NCBI GenBank assembly: GCA_013433145.1
Contig: CM024181.1
Location: 6,262,001 to 6,326,000 of the forward strand
Direction of reading: 5' to 3'
Origin: Ascaris suum
Lineage: Eukaryota; Nematoda; Chromadorea; Rhabditida; Ascarididae
DNA length: 64,000 nucleotides
The position numbers and the translations under genes were made by a program. Below the pieces are notes generated by a model that was not told where the DNA came from, ran no database searches, and saw nothing but the letters and a program-made list of their open reading frames with translations. Every line of letters begins with the position of its first letter. Within the stretch, counting starts at the first letter, position 1. Of this stretch, positions 51,208 to 64,000 are shown one piece after another.

Positions 51208-52188
51208 TATAGTTAGTTATCGTATTGCTACCATCAAACCGTGGCTGGAATCAACGTGTCATACTTGGTTCTGGTAGGCAAATAATTTTGACGATCAGGA
51301 AGCGTATTCATCCGCACTTTTCCAGCACATTGCATTAGCGATCGTCCGGTAGCATGACCTGAAACTTTAAGATACTGCAATAAAAAAGTTGAATAAAAAA
51401 CTTTTAAGCAGTTAAGGAGATGTGCTCATTATCGGCATATGCTGCTTGTAACCAAAGATCCTCTGTGCAACACATACGGAGCACTATATGTTGTATTTGT
51501 ATAAGTGGTGGTGACTGGAGGTGTGTATCACAAACGGATTGCATCGTTGGCAGTGACGATGCCCTAAGGCAAGCATTAACGACAGCGAATAAACCATTTC
51601 ATTGATACAGCGTTGTATTAGAGGACGACACTTTCTCGGACTTCATGCACTGATTTGAGACTTGAGCTGTATATGTTTCTATGTTGAATCCATTCCGAAC
51701 ATAATTCCTGGACGTGCTAGCATACAACCTCTAGGCATTCCGTGCATGTTTACCTCTCTAAGTCAGTGGCCGTTTATCTTTTAGAACTTACTAACTTCAC
51801 GATCAATTTAGTAGAATTCATGAAGTGCAATAAGTTGAAACCTATAAGTGTTGATATTTGAATGTCTAACGAATAGAGTCCTCTCAAAGATTTCAACACT
51901 TCATGATCTAATTTACGTTTCGTTAACATAATAAGTTCCACGGCAATGAAAATTTCTTGAAAAAGAAATTTTGATTATTATTGGTTTCTAATATGTGTTT
52001 TTAGTGCTTGTTGTACTATTTCATAATAAACTTGATTCACGTTTTTATTTTGTTGACTTTATTTTCTGCAGTTTTAAATCCGAATATTAAATTTAAGCAG
52101 CCTTAAAATTGGCCGAAACAACTTTACTTTTCCACAACAAACATGTTTTAATGAACTATAATCGAAGAATTGATGTGCTATTTTCCAG

Positions 52189-52376
52189 CTTCTAACAAAA
52201 CTTTAAGGGATTATACAAAATATCTTTCCAGAATAAATATTACTCAATATTTTTTAACGAGTAAATGTAATTCTTTAAACGGTCATGCTCATAATAGTTC
52301 TAGCAGTGGTAATCATCTTGCTTCAATGATGACGTCTAGAAAGAGGCCAACTCGAACAATAGCGCACTTCATATAG
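52189..52376 (+). CDS. Putative C-terminal exon of unknown protein (61 aa)
   Basis: A strong acceptor (ATTTTCCAG) opens a frame that starts SNKTLRDYTKYLSRINITQ, passes through a Ser/Asn/His-rich linker and ends RKRPTRTIAHFI before TAG. Hydrophilic and basic, it resembles the cytoplasmic tail of a membrane receptor. No transmembrane exon was found upstream that could be joined in phase, so the identity is open. Confidence 0.4.
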
Positions 52377-54756
52377 AAATTCTTTCCTTGCAACATCACG
52401 AGGATTTTGTTTGTTAATCGCTCCAATTTGCTGATTTCAAACCTCTTCAGTTCAGTCTAGTTCCGTTAAAATATCAAATCCTGTTTACACCCTAAAATGA
52501 TGCGTTTATTTTGGTGAAAAAAAAAACAACCGGAAATACCATCGAACAAGGAGTTGTTGATTATACCCTTGTGTCTATATTGAAGCTGCCTTTTATTTTA
52601 AGAATCCCCTATCGCATCACTCCCAATGAACTCTTTATGATTCTAATCAAAAATGAAGTTTTTTTTCCCTATGATTGATGAAAATTATATTTTTATTTCA
52701 CTTAATTTGAATATCTCATAATATTTCGAATTGTTTTTGTCGCGAAAAAATATTGCGATTTGAGAAAAAATTAAATGAAAAATAAGTAAAAAAGTTTCTA
52801 TTAAAGAAATTTTCCTTTTATTTTCATTGAAAATTTTTCATTTTTTTTTTCCTTTTATACTATGGATTTCCGTTGAATTCTTACGCCTTTTTGAAGATAA
52901 CAATGAAATAAGTGAAAAATTGATTATTTAAAGAGAAAAGGATAGAAAAAAAGAGAGAAAACTTGGGATTTTTTTTTTTTGTTTTAGCATAAATGTAAGG
53001 GAGATGAAGAGAGTTCTTTTTTTTTTCCGATATAAGGAATAATCAATAAAAGGGGTCAGAGGGCGTGTTTACAGGCGGGCTGCCTATGCTCGTGTACCGT
53101 TCGTTGCACTGTCAGAGGGTGTTGCGTAACTTGTGTCAGCGCGCTTCCTGACCTATGCCCATACCCTTCCCATCATATAAACTCACCTTCACTTCCTTCA
53201 TGGTGGTGATATCGATAAACATCCCTCCTCAGTGATTGCTTCTTCCCGGGTTTTTGGGAAAGCCCGACCTTGATTTGTTAAAGAAATACTGAACACTAAT
53301 TATACGTATTTGCTAATTTTTAATCGCAAAGCACATTACGTTATCAGTGAAGAGGAGTGTCGGTGGGCACGTGTGCTTGTGTCTGTTTGTCTGTTTGTCT
53401 GTTTGTCCGCCTGACCGTCGCTCGGGAAGCCCGAACCGGTGAATAATCGAGAGGTGGCTTGAGAGCAATCTATACCACGCAACAGCACTCTGCGCCAAAC
53501 TTTAAATAGGTTGATTAATTTCAATACTCAAATGCGCAAAAATTTTGCGTCGATCAATTTACATTTACCAGGAATGAACTTGGCCTAGATCCAACCGAGC
53601 CCGGAAAACGAATCTCTCAAAAGTGATTTGTATAAGAAGCGGTTGTATGATCCCATTATCCGAGAAATGCATTAATCCGCATGTTTATTATTTATTGAAA
53701 ATTGATTGCAAAAATTTCTCTTTAAATAGGCTTATTGGAACTCATATGATATCGCTGAGGAAATTCATGGCCTTTTTTCTATGGTGAAACAAAAAAAAAA
53801 AAAGAATAATGCACGTTGCTCGGAGTTTTTTTTTGGAGGAAGGGTGAAAACACGAAATTCTTCATATCTAGAGATTGAAAGTATATCGCACTAGTCGGCA
53901 AAACGTTTACTAATAAAACCGCCGAAGATATGTTTTTTCGGCAATTTTTCCACTTTATAAAAAAAAAACTTTTTTTCTCAAACTTTTAAATTAAGATGAT
54001 CGTAAATGCAGAGTATTTTGATTGTGGAACGAGTAAGTTAGTAGATGCTTAACTAGCTCATTGTGTAACTCATGAAATTTCAATATCTAGTGAATTTTTA
54101 TTACTTATACTATTATTTAATATTGTATTACTCTTTTAATTTTACTTGTTACTCCTTAAAGTCTTACTGTTACTTCAAGTTTTATTAAATTATTAGAGTT
54201 TTTTTTTTTCACAAAACTTTATCATTGAAAAAATTGTAATATTCGTTAATATTCTACTAGATATAGCGATTATTAATACGAGAAATAAATTGCTTTTATT
54301 TTGCATCGATTTTACAAATATTTCGAAAATGAAATAAATAGAAAGTAAATATTTCGTTCATCAACGATATATTTTACACGAATTCTCTTGTTTGACTAAT
54401 TTTCATGGCTATTTTTATATTTCTTTAGGCTAAATATCACTAAAGTGGCGAAATTTGCTCATTTTACTACTTCATTGAATGTCCTATATCAAACAACATG
54501 TATTATTTAATTGGAGAAATATACTGCCAACTGGAACTAGTAAAGAGAAGTGGCCGTATTGTATCAGGAGAGGTATACCTAAAATAGCCAGTCACAACAG
54601 ATAGTTTCCTTATGACCAGAACATCAGATTTTTATGGCGACATCTATCAACATTTACTGCTTATTATTTCTTACTCGTTCAATTTAATAAGACCATTGTT
54701 CTTGAAGAGACTCCCAACTAGACGGGAAGGTTTATACTGAACACAAATGTTAGCGA

Positions 54757-54759
<3 letters not shown>

Positions 54760-54830
<71 letters not shown>
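54760..54830. repeat. (TA)n microsatellite
   Basis: About 35 pure TA units; overlapping Tyr-Ile frames are artefacts. Confidence 0.96.
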
Positions 54831-54832
<2 letters not shown>

Positions 54833-56435
54833 GGATTCATCCGAAAATATAGGAAAGTAAACATGCACATATGAAACAGATTTTCATAGGCATATGAGCC
54901 GATCCAGAAAAAAGTACGAAATATGTTCTGGAAGAGAAGAGGTTTCAAGCAGCCATATGATTTGTTCGAAACAGAGATTGTTTATTGATGAATTTGCAAG
55001 TTCATTTACTATTCACTGTAAATCCTGATTTAAATATGCAAATTTATGTTGTGTTGTTGACCACTGACTCTATCTCCTTCCCATTTAAAATGATTGAAGA
55101 GTTTATTGATGTCAGTCTTGATGAGTTTTTCGAATGATTCTTAGATAGCAAATATTTGCGACGTGCGATCTCATATTTAACACACCTGATCGCATAGCCT
55201 TTATTTTCCATACACGAAAATTGTCGTTTTTTAGTCTTTGTTATGTGCGCACAAGAGCTTGCCGTATAATTTCAGTTTGTTGTACGCTCTGATCCACAAG
55301 CATATATGAGTTGGCACCCTTCGGATAATTGTGGGGAGGCATGCAGCGAACAATTAGGTGCCTAGCTGGTTCAGACGTACTGTCACATCGTCGTCGCCCC
55401 CGATCCGAGCAGCAAGCAGATGGTGTGTCGTTGGCCCAGGGCGCGTGGGCGGGGCAAAGCTGGATGGAGCCGGGAGGAACGCCACTACAATCTCGCTACA
55501 CAGCAACCGCATTTTGTGATGAACCGTGCCCTCGGTTGTTACCCACGGCTGCAAACCTCCCATTTGGCAGCCATTTTTCGCTTTCCAATGTTGCATATCC
55601 CCCTATTTCCAACACTCGTATTCGTTGCTTGATGCATTTGCTTGTCTAACTAAATTTTCACAAGGGGTTAATCAAACGATGAAACCAGCCGATTGTTCTG
55701 TTTTGGAATGAAATTTGTTCACTACCTGCAGTCCTTTTTCCCCCTTTCTTTCCCGTTTATAGCCGCTAACGAACTGGCACAGTCAATTTGAGGTAGAGGT
55801 AGTCTATCTTTTTTCCTCAATCTCTAGCGTGATCCCATATCATCCTCCCCTCAAAAATGAGTCATTTGAAGGAAGTCCCCGACTTCTTTTGAACGAACAA
55901 ACGTACTAAATGATTTACCGTTATGATTTACAATTTTGCAGTTCTCTTCAATTGATCACTCATTTTCACACATCACGGACATTTTACAGAATAATACCCT
56001 TATAACTTACTTGATCCAACCACCATCCCTAGAAGCCTTTTATTAGAGATTTGTTTTTGTGACCAACCAATATAAAATGAAAATCTAATTGATATAAGCT
56101 TTCAACATCTTTAAATATTTGTAATTAATTACACAGTTGATAATTCACTACGAAAAACTATAAAGGTGATCTCTCTCTCTCTATGGTGCATATTATTCTC
56201 ATCAAATTTTGTTCCCTTAATTGCTGTTGTTCTTTATGTATAATCCTCAGACAGACCGACAGACACATACATATACACATAACAAACACGTGACGTTGCA
56301 ATAGCGCTCTTTTGTAGAGCAAATTTCTGATAGCTTCTTAAGTATGCAGCACTAATGCTTTCATCTTTTAAACGAACTGATCGAGTGCGCCAATAGAGCG
56401 TTCTATGAAAAGTTCGTGTTCTCGCGTTTATTGAG

Positions 56436-56533
56436 ACCTGATCGTTTGAAGTTATAACCTGATCGATACAAGTTGAAAACTGATCGGTATAAATTGAAAC
56501 CTGATCGGTACAAATTGAGACCTTTCCGGTTGA
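56436..56533. repeat. ~21-bp minisatellite, about five copies
   Basis: Successive units related to ACCTGATCGGTACAAATTGA, diverged at one to four positions each. The opposite-strand frame is repetitive (FVPIRF, FIPISF, LVSIRL) as a consequence. Confidence 0.9.
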
Positions 56534-58153
56534 TAGAATGCGTGCATTTTTTTCATTTGTGTATTTAATTGTAATATAGGTGTATCTCGAAATTGATTGA
56601 TCATTTTGATAGGTGGTAGAGGATTCATTGTATCATATAGGCTACTCGTCAAATTTTGCAGATCAAATTTCGATCATTCCAAGCATGAGTACTATTATTT
56701 TCGATTTTGTTTTCTAGCGCCATTGATTATGTTTCCTTTGAAAGCTGTTATGTAATATTTTTGTTTCATTTATTACCTACCTTTTGAGATAATTGTAATC
56801 CGACGGTGATATTGGCGAAGAAAAATCCTCGAATTATAAGGAATAAAATTACGAAATTCTCTTAATTCTTATTGGAATTATACAATTAATTTTAGGTCAA
56901 TCCATAATGAAGAGATATTTTGCAATAATTAAATAAATAATCTCAAGATCATAATGAACGAAAATGGAATGCTCTATGTTGTGTTCATGTCTTTTGCCTA
57001 TATTATATGTCACATTCAATGGTGTTTTTATTCGTAAACCTCAAAAATAGAATATCTAACTGTATGCAATAGATAAATCGGCACTGAAATTTTCATGAAT
57101 AAATTTTGAGGATTTATTAATTAAAAAATATTATTTATTTAACTTTCCACCTATATTGCCTCTTATATTTAGTTGTTTTAGCGCTATAGCAGTGTGGAAT
57201 TTTTCAATCTTCCACCCCTCTCCCATATGTTTTCCTGTTTCGTAATTGTTAGTTCGTCTTCAAGAACTCATGAAATGCTTTTTTTTTCTTTTTATACTCA
57301 CCCCCCCCCCACTTTTTTGCCTCCTTTTTTTATAGCACATTTGTTTGAGCCTATGTTTAGGAAACTAGTTTGAGCCTGTATTAATGGCCATCCGAACAAG
57401 AGGTTCTCCCTCTTTTCCTTATGTAATCAATCTAATATTTCTATCTTTTAAAAGGGATCTAACTGTTTTTCTCCCGTTCTATAGAGAGGTTCAGGAAAGA
57501 AAAGATAGCAAAAACGTCGGAAATTTCCCGATTTTTTCAAAAAAACCTGAAGCACATATATCGCAGCTGAATTTAAAATTGTGTTGCATAGCAATGGTCA
57601 GGTCCTGAGTGACCAGCTTTCAGTTCTTTAAATGACTAGAAGTGACCACTTAAAAAAATTACACCTTACTAGATTGTTATTTTGCAGCTTATTTATGATT
57701 CGTATAAGCGATGCCATATTCTCTGCTCGCGCAAATTGCTTATCCAAACACTTTCTATGTCAGTTTACCTGAACCTTCACCGTTATCCTCTCTCAAGCTT
57801 CTACCTGGCCTAATCGTTAGTTTACGCGATAATTTGAAAAATTATCTTCAATTATTTCGTATTTTTCAACGATGTATCGCTAATTTATAACAGCGCTCAT
57901 TCGCCAGTCATAAATTCTAATAACACCAAAGGCATTGGCCGAATACCTATTCGCTCAATCCAAGCGTAAGGCTTAAGTTCGATTCTCTCGTATAGGTTTT
58001 ATTTCAAGCTTTCATCGATTGTAATATAACGTTAATAGAGAAGGTAAAAGTTATGCTTTTAGAAGTCTTTCAATTCAAAAATATTAATTATTCATTCGAT
58101 GTATTTTGCAACTAGAAATGAAATTTATTTTTCTAATCGGTAAATTTCCTTTG

Positions 58154-58240
58154 TTTTCCTGTATTATTAATTAAAAGTTTCTATTTACCTGTATTGTTAA
58201 TTAAAAATTATATTTACCTGTATTGTTAATTAAAATTATC
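58154..58240. repeat. ~29-bp minisatellite, three copies
   Basis: Units sharing TTTACCTGTATTGTTAATTA, with the last two nearly identical and the first slightly diverged. Confidence 0.9.
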
Positions 58241-58448
58241 TTTAATAAGTTCCTGGCGGATAATTCATAGGGGTAAGCGGAAAAAATATAAAAACTTAAA
58301 TTTTCGATTGAACTGAATTTGAGTGGAAAATCTGGAATCATCAACTAAGAGAGATTCTAAGAGCTGATCCGAGAAGAAGATTATTAAATTTAAAATCTCT
58401 TTCCTGGAAAATATTTCCACAGGCTATATTTTGTAAACTGTTAAGCCT

Positions 58449-58484
<36 letters not shown>
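58449..58484. repeat. (GA)n microsatellite
   Basis: About 18 GA units ending in GAAGTGCA. A 44-bp direct repeat containing TGTTGGAGTCGGAGT follows at 58,561-58,620. Confidence 0.95.
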
Positions 58485-58487
<3 letters not shown>

Positions 58488-60515
58488 GCACTTATTTAGT
58501 GTTTTTGCTTCGAAATGCGCTAATTTTGCTAACTATTGAAAAAGTGAGATATATTTGCTGTAAGTGTTGGAGTCGGAGTCATTAAGAAATATTTTTACTG
58601 TAAATGTTGGAGCCGGAGTTTATTTCAAGTATTACATATAGGCAGAATTGAATATAGTAAAAGTGACAATTGTATACACATATCAATGTTGACGAGTGTG
58701 GCCACTTTAGGATCGCAAAATGCGTCAGTGTTGTGGTCTTTTTTTTTAATGCGTGACGGTATGTAACGCTGCGCGAGTTTTTTCCACGTCGGCTAGTCAC
58801 AGAAGCGCACACCGGCTTGCTGCCAGCCTTGCCTTTTAGCGTATTACACCTTCGTGCAATCATCTTATTCATTCGATTATTTCGCCCTATGGCATTTTCT
58901 CGTCATTTCTTTTCGTATAATTCATTTTCAACTCTTCTAATTTCTATTCCATCATATCGTTCTCTTAGCAATAATTATCAACAAATCTCATTTAATTGAT
59001 TTATCCGTCATTTAGAGAGGTTTTTTTGTTGGATATTTAATCGATTGTTTATGTAAGTAAAACTTATGAGGGTATAAAATTTGTCCATGCTTTAAGTTCT
59101 CTAAGATAAACTTGTTTATTAGTGATTTATTAATTTCATTATCAAATTACAAGGAAATTTATGCTGCAATTTTTTTTTTTTTTTTTTTTTGGCACGCTTA
59201 TGAAGTGTTTAGTCGTAAAATTTGAAGAAATTATAAAACGCTTATTTTTAAATACGTTTATAAATGATTGAAGAGGTGGAAAATTTTACGCCAAAACTTC
59301 TATATTAGCAACAATTATCGGATTTGAAAATCTTCTAAAGCATTATGACGATAAATTATTGAAACTTATAGATACACTCATCTATTTGCATTCATAAACG
59401 AAATATCACCTCATTGGGCATTTTTAGGTTCGAAAAAAAAAACCTTGCAAAGCTTTTTTCTAACTGGTGCTGTTGAGAGTGAATTTCAACAAAGTACCAC
59501 TTCGAAATTTCTCAAATCAAGTTTTATTTCAACTTCTTACTTATTACTGTAAGTTTTTCTTCTTTTGCTTGTATTGTGCTTGAAAAATTCTTTCAGAGGA
59601 TAATATCTATGCTGAGGATTCCATGAGATTTTTTTTTTTGCGCATTTGCAAAATTTCCATGCACTATAGCTAAAAGAAGAATGATCTTCTTTGAAACTCA
59701 ACTCTAGAAAGGATTGAGCTTTTCGGTATTTTTGACCTGAGGTTCATGAACATGTCTACATAGAGTTTACTGCACATGACTTATGCTTAGGTTGGATCTT
59801 CCTTCCCCCTCATCTCTCCTTCAGGTTGAATTTCAGCACCATTCATTGGTTTATCGGATGCAGTTCTAATGAACGTTGCTGGGAATATTTGCATATTTCA
59901 AATGATTGATGGGTTCGTAGCGTGAACTCGTGCAAAGTCTTGCCTGAATGAATTATTTTCTATTTTCTTTAATAAATAACTTGCACATTTGCATTCTTGA
60001 AAGCAACTTTTTGAAGAGTCGTTCTGTATATAGTCACCATTATCTTTTCCCTCTCTCTCTGTCTTCATCCTCTCTTTCTCTCGCTCTCTCGCCTTATACA
60101 TAAGTTCATATTAGTAATAGATGGAAATTATAAATAATCTCAAAATTTCGCAGGCTTAAGATGCCCTCATAAATTGGCTTTACGATAAGTTGCAGGTGTA
60201 ACAGAATTACAGCTTACCGAGAATTTGCATATTTAATAAAAGGTTGCATAAATGAAAAAAGTAAACATTTCATTGGTACTTTATTTTAGTTTCGTGCAGG
60301 TAACCGGATGGAAAAATTCATAATTACATAGAAATTTCTGAAGACTCGTCGCTGTACACATTTTCTGAACTTATTATGTATTCCTCATTTTCGATAGAGG
60401 GAATCCCTCCTCCCTCTCCTTCTCTCCACCACTTTCCGTTTATCCCTCTATCTTCGTTGCGCATTTTCACAGTATTATCGGATCAGTTATGCAATCGCTG
60501 CTTAGCCTCCTCTAA

Positions 60516-60767
60516 GTGTGGTTGCAACAAGCACACATCGTGCCAGCCATCTGTCACGCTTTTGATTCATTTTTCGAAACAGTGTGGTTTTTGCCAACCG
60601 TAGGCGATCTATCGTGCCAGCCGATTCGAGATCGAGCTCGCATAGCCATGTGGTTTCGTAGAGAAATTGAAGATGCCTCCAGTGCGGTTGTGTTATGTTC
60701 GTCATTAATTCCATGTTTACTTCAAAGTTGGATTGCTCAACAATTGGAAAATCCTCAGCAATTATAA
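60516..60767 (+). CDS. Possible terminal coding block of unknown protein (83 aa)
   Basis: The frame is non-repetitive and protein-like: SFFETVWFLPTVGD, then MWFRREIEDASSAVVL, then SLIPCLLQSWIAQQLENPQQ to TAA. An acceptor-like GTGCCAG lies just inside it. An opposite-strand frame of similar length is open, which weakens the case. No family recognised and no exon joined. Confidence 0.28.
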   Translation: MWLQQAHIVPAICHAFDSFFETVWFLPTVGDLSCQPIRDRARIAMWFRREIEDASSAVVLCSSLIPCLLQSWIAQQLENPQQL

Positions 60768-61427
60768 CTTTTTTTGCTTTGTATTTATGCACTTAGAAAA
60801 TCATCGCTTGTTTTTTTTTTTCCAATATATCTATCGAATTTCTTTAGTATAAAGTGATTTTTATAAACGGTGGAATTAGCTTTGCATTGCGGCAAATTAG
60901 AGTTGCTTGAAAATTTTTTAATAACATTTCTTGAAAATTCCATGGAAATTTCCCAATAAAATTCTATAGTGATCTCAAAATTATTTATTTTTAATTCTTT
61001 TTAATATCTCAGATAATTTTCAAACATATCGAAGTCTCTATTTTGTAAATTGTAAACTCCCCAAAATTTCAGGGGAAATTTTATCCTTTTTTTTCGCACG
61101 ATCTTTATCCTTTTGAATTTTTTCGACACTTATTGAAAGCCAATTGTTCCAACTATGCCTCATATTTTAAGAACTTCTGATAATAATATCTAATAATTTA
61201 TATTGTTTCCTATATGCATATCTGCTTACCTTTCATGCGACCAGGTGTGTATGAATTCTTATACGAATTAACACCCACACATTTGTTGATGTTTGCAGTG
61301 GATAGTTGCCGCACAAATGGATTTTGTTTATTTCTTAGAGTTCGTTCTTGGTTGATGTAACGTTATAAATAAACCAAAGTCTGATACAGAATTCAAACTG
61401 AACTTTGTTTGATGATGAGTGGAAGCG

Positions 61428-61500
61428 TCGTCCGCGCCTGGATCTGAACTCGACAAGCTCAGCTTTCTGCGCAGTGCTTTAACCGACTGAGCTCATTCTG
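61428..61500 (-). pseudogene. tRNA-like relic with A and B boxes (SINE or tRNA pseudogene)
   Basis: On the minus strand, GAGCTCAGTCGGTTAAAGC matches a tRNA D-arm/A box and GAGTTCAGATCC a B box. The anticodon stem (CTGCG/CTGAG) does not pair properly and T33 is missing, so it is not a functional tRNA. A separate T-arm-like GTGGGTTTTGGATCCC lies on the plus strand at ~61,538. Confidence 0.55.
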
Positions 61501-62050
61501 TCAAATCATTTCGTTGAGTGCCGCAAAGCGAGAGGTTGTGGGTTTTGGATCCCAAATGAAATGCAGCGCTTTAATTCATCAAAGACTATATTTTATTTTA
61601 TTTAGTTCAGGAATTTTTTTTTTTTTTTTTGAGTTTCTAGTGAAAATGCGATAATATTGTTGCATACTAATCAAAGATTGATCGATAGTAAACAACTCAT
61701 AAAGTGGGATGGATAAGAGATAAAGAATTGCTAATGAATTTAATTAGCGTATTTAAGTTCTTTTTTGATTCTTATTTAATTCAAGTTTATAACGGAGATC
61801 ACTTGAAAATTATTCTATTTTCACGTCATTTTTTGAAGTGTCTTCAATTGTTTATAAAGATCCTAGCGCTCTTTAGACATTTCGTGATGTTCGTTGACGC
61901 ATTTGTTTCTTTGCTGCGATATAGTTCATAGATGAAGCTCGCTGATAAGTGTTCATGTGAAGTTTCATACTTTATCTTCGTATCATCATTTAACTCGACC
62001 ACCGCTCCTTAACAGTCGTGAAATCAGAATGGAAACCCACAAATCTGACC

Positions 62051-62051
<1 letters not shown>

Positions 62052-62133
<82 letters not shown>
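62052..62133. repeat. (TA)n microsatellite upstream of the right-hand gene
   Basis: About 40 TA units, ending roughly 320 bases before the ATG at 62,452. Confidence 0.95.
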
Positions 62134-62134
<1 letters not shown>

Positions 62135-62451
62135 ATATTTGAACTGCAAGTTTATGGCACTCGAGCTTAAATTCTTTTCAGTGTTTGTACACTTTCTGTG
62201 ATATAAATGCACGTTACCTAACAATGTTCGGCTTTCATAGCGCACAAAGTTATGAATCCGTTGTAAAATGTGTTTATTTTTCTCACTGGTTGAAGTGAGT
62301 GTTTTAACAGGCCGAAAGTTGATGGCGACCTGAGGCAGCACGAAGTCAAGGTCAGGAAAAGAAGTGAAAAGGCTTGGGGACGAATAAGCATCATTTGTGG
62401 AAATTCTATGCAAATCATTTGCTAACTTTGTAACAAGCTACTCGGAAGAGG

Positions 62452-63849
62452 ATGGCGGCAAGCCTAGATCAGTTGGCTGCAGTAGCGCAATTCGAACTAG
62501 CTGCTAAAATGCAATCTATTGTTGATATGTACGGTACGGTGAATCGTGATGAAAATAAGGACGAAGAACGATGGCCGCCACAGACTCCGACTAGCTCCGT
62601 TCCGGAGCACGACGATGAAGACATGGAGCATCTTTCGCCTCTTCAACAGCACAACATACAATCTGTTAGTGTTTTTCGCGCTGTCATTCTCCATGTGTTC
62701 ATTCATGCACATAAAATGTCGGGTGTTTGTCACGCGATCATTGGCTTTCTTTTTTTATGTGGAGAATGCTTCGATGCGATGAATGAAAATCTTTGCTTTC
62801 AACGGATATCGGATTGTTTGTGAGCCTTAAGGATTCACTCTTTTTTCCAAGTTTTGTTGTAATAAACATATTACAATGAAGGCTAATAAGTAGATCGGGG
62901 GAACGGAAAGGCGGGGAATTAGGCTTTTACGAGATTCAGCTGTTGTCATTCTCTAAGTCGAGTTCTTTTCGAATTGTCATCTTCTCATTTCTCGATGGAT
63001 CTCATCGTTTTCTTTTTCTTTCGTTTTCGAAGTTGCTTAAAAGGAAAGATAAAAGCAAAAATGCTCAATAATAAATTGAACAGTTCTGATACCGCCTCTA
63101 AGAACTCGATCGTTTTTATCCAAAATTTATGCTAATGGCTGTGAAGAGTATCAAAGACAATGCTGCTGGATATCGGTTTGTGCTGGATAGCTGCGATCGG
63201 TTTTATTATTTGAAAGTATATCAACTATGGTCTGAAGTAAAGATAGCATTCTTTTAAGAATTCAACGGATAACTCGTCGGCGATTCCCATTTCGATAGCT
63301 ATCACTGAAACGGCCAACACAAGTGTTCCATCATCGATGCCGCCGGTAATTCTTTTTTTTTACCTCAATAATTCGCCACTCAATTACTTTTCTTTGAATT
63401 TTTCATAAAATACTTCCGCAAAATTCAAAGTATTTTTTCTTTTCGTTTAACTTCAAAATGCACTCAAAAATTGCCGCAAAAAAAAATTTCTGTCCGTAAT
63501 ATTTGATTTCCGGAGGAATTGAGAACGTATAAGGAGTAATTATTTATTAGGGTCACGATTCTTTGACTAACTTTAGTCTCTTTGTTTCTTTTTATATTTT
63601 TACATAATTTTTTGAGAGATTTTTCTTCATTAATGTAATGCGCATAATTTTTATAAGCCCATATGTTTTTATTTTTCGCGACACATGGTCTTATAGCAGT
63701 TTAGAGGAAACTTCAGGATTTACCTTGTTCCGTCATCGTACCCTCATCGGGATTCTCGGATGGTGGTGTTGCGTCACATACTCCCAGCAGTGTTGGTACA
63801 AGTCCATCGCTTTCCAATGAAGGAAGTCAAACAGAGGCCACCACAGCTG
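62452..63849 (+). CDS. 5' part of a gene of unknown function, three exons, continues off the window
   Basis: Exon 1 62,452-62,664 begins MAASLDQLAAVAQFELAAKM and is followed by an acidic, proline-rich stretch (PEHDDEDMEHLSPLQQ); donor GTTAGT. Exon 2 63,259-63,345 (acceptor CTTTTAAG, donor GTAATT) encodes NSTDNSSAIPISIAITETAN and a few more residues. Exon 3 63,717-63,849 (acceptor CTTCAG, donor GTACCA) encodes a Ser/Thr/Gly-rich segment ending SLSNEGSQTEATTA. All joins are in phase 0 and exon 3 ends in phase 1, giving 144 residues before the right edge. The composition resembles the disordered N-terminus of a transcription regulator. That is inference; no DNA-binding domain lies within the window. 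Confidence 0.7.
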
Positions 63850-64000
63850 GTACCATTATATTTCACAGTGCTTAAAAAACAATTTTTTTTGTGCCGGTTT
63901 TACAAAATTTTCTCGGAATTGGTGCCAGTCATGTGTCTATGATCTCGATGTGAGGAAATTTAAATATTTCATTTATTTTTTTATAAACATTTCACTTATT

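Larger units (their letters stand above)
52377..60515. other. Repeat-rich intergenic region, no gene recognised
   Basis: Contains CTGT-type, (TA)n, (GA)n and poly-C tracts and two minisatellites. A small GC-rich patch at 55,370-55,600, with GGGCGGGGC, has open frames in several phases but no gene I can support. Confidence 0.4.

Noticed and set aside
55329..55649. GC-rich patch with three overlapping ORFs and a GC box-like GGGCGGGGC
   Set aside because: Open frames in several phases reflect composition. No downstream gene or splice sites make it a promoter or exon.

Overview
This is a eukaryotic nuclear window from an animal, most likely a nematode. The DNA is AT-rich, introns are several hundred bases to 2.5 kb, and acceptors are short (TTTAG, TTTCAG, TTGTAG) with little polypyrimidine tract. 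(TA)n microsatellites are abundant and genes are sparse. The nematode call is an inference from splice-site style and gene content; no spliced-leader gene or other diagnostic marker was seen. Almost all long open frames here are chance, so I rebuilt genes exon by exon, requiring splice sites, continuous phase and family motifs. LAYOUT: 1-11.8 kb is intergenic, with simple repeats and one weak TATA-linked ORF. At 11,844-21,474 (minus) lies a complete 13-exon phospholipase B-like (PLBD) gene, 551 aa, all phases closing. At 23.9-28.3 kb is a less AT-rich island with no recognisable protein domain. It holds five composite stem-loops capped by CGG/CCG-type loops, an interleaved A-B-A'-B' inverted repeat, a duplicated small hairpin and two TATA boxes; this is the most unusual part of the window. 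At 28.3-33.5 kb are possible minus-strand terminal exons and minisatellites. At 33,579-40,673 (minus) lies a complete 7-exon testis-specific-type (TSSK-like) serine/threonine kinase gene, 318 aa. Its largest intron carries two intact tRNA-Trp(CCA) genes in ~330-bp tandem units plus relics, and a separate antisense-to-tRNA open frame. At 41-53 kb are a Cys-rich putative terminal exon, a decayed LINE reverse-transcriptase fragment, a ~200-bp (TA)n tract, a 49-aa secreted Cys-rich ORF and another putative terminal exon. 53-62 kb is repeat-rich intergenic DNA with a possible terminal coding block near 60.6 kb and tRNA-like relics at 61.4 kb. From 62,452 (plus) a new gene begins, with an acidic and Ser/Thr/Pro-rich N-terminus spread over three exons; it runs off the right edge. 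HOW THE GENES RELATE: the two complete genes are unrelated in function (lysosomal or secretory hydrolase family; cytosolic germline-type kinase). They share only strand and region, so nothing suggests an operon or pathway.
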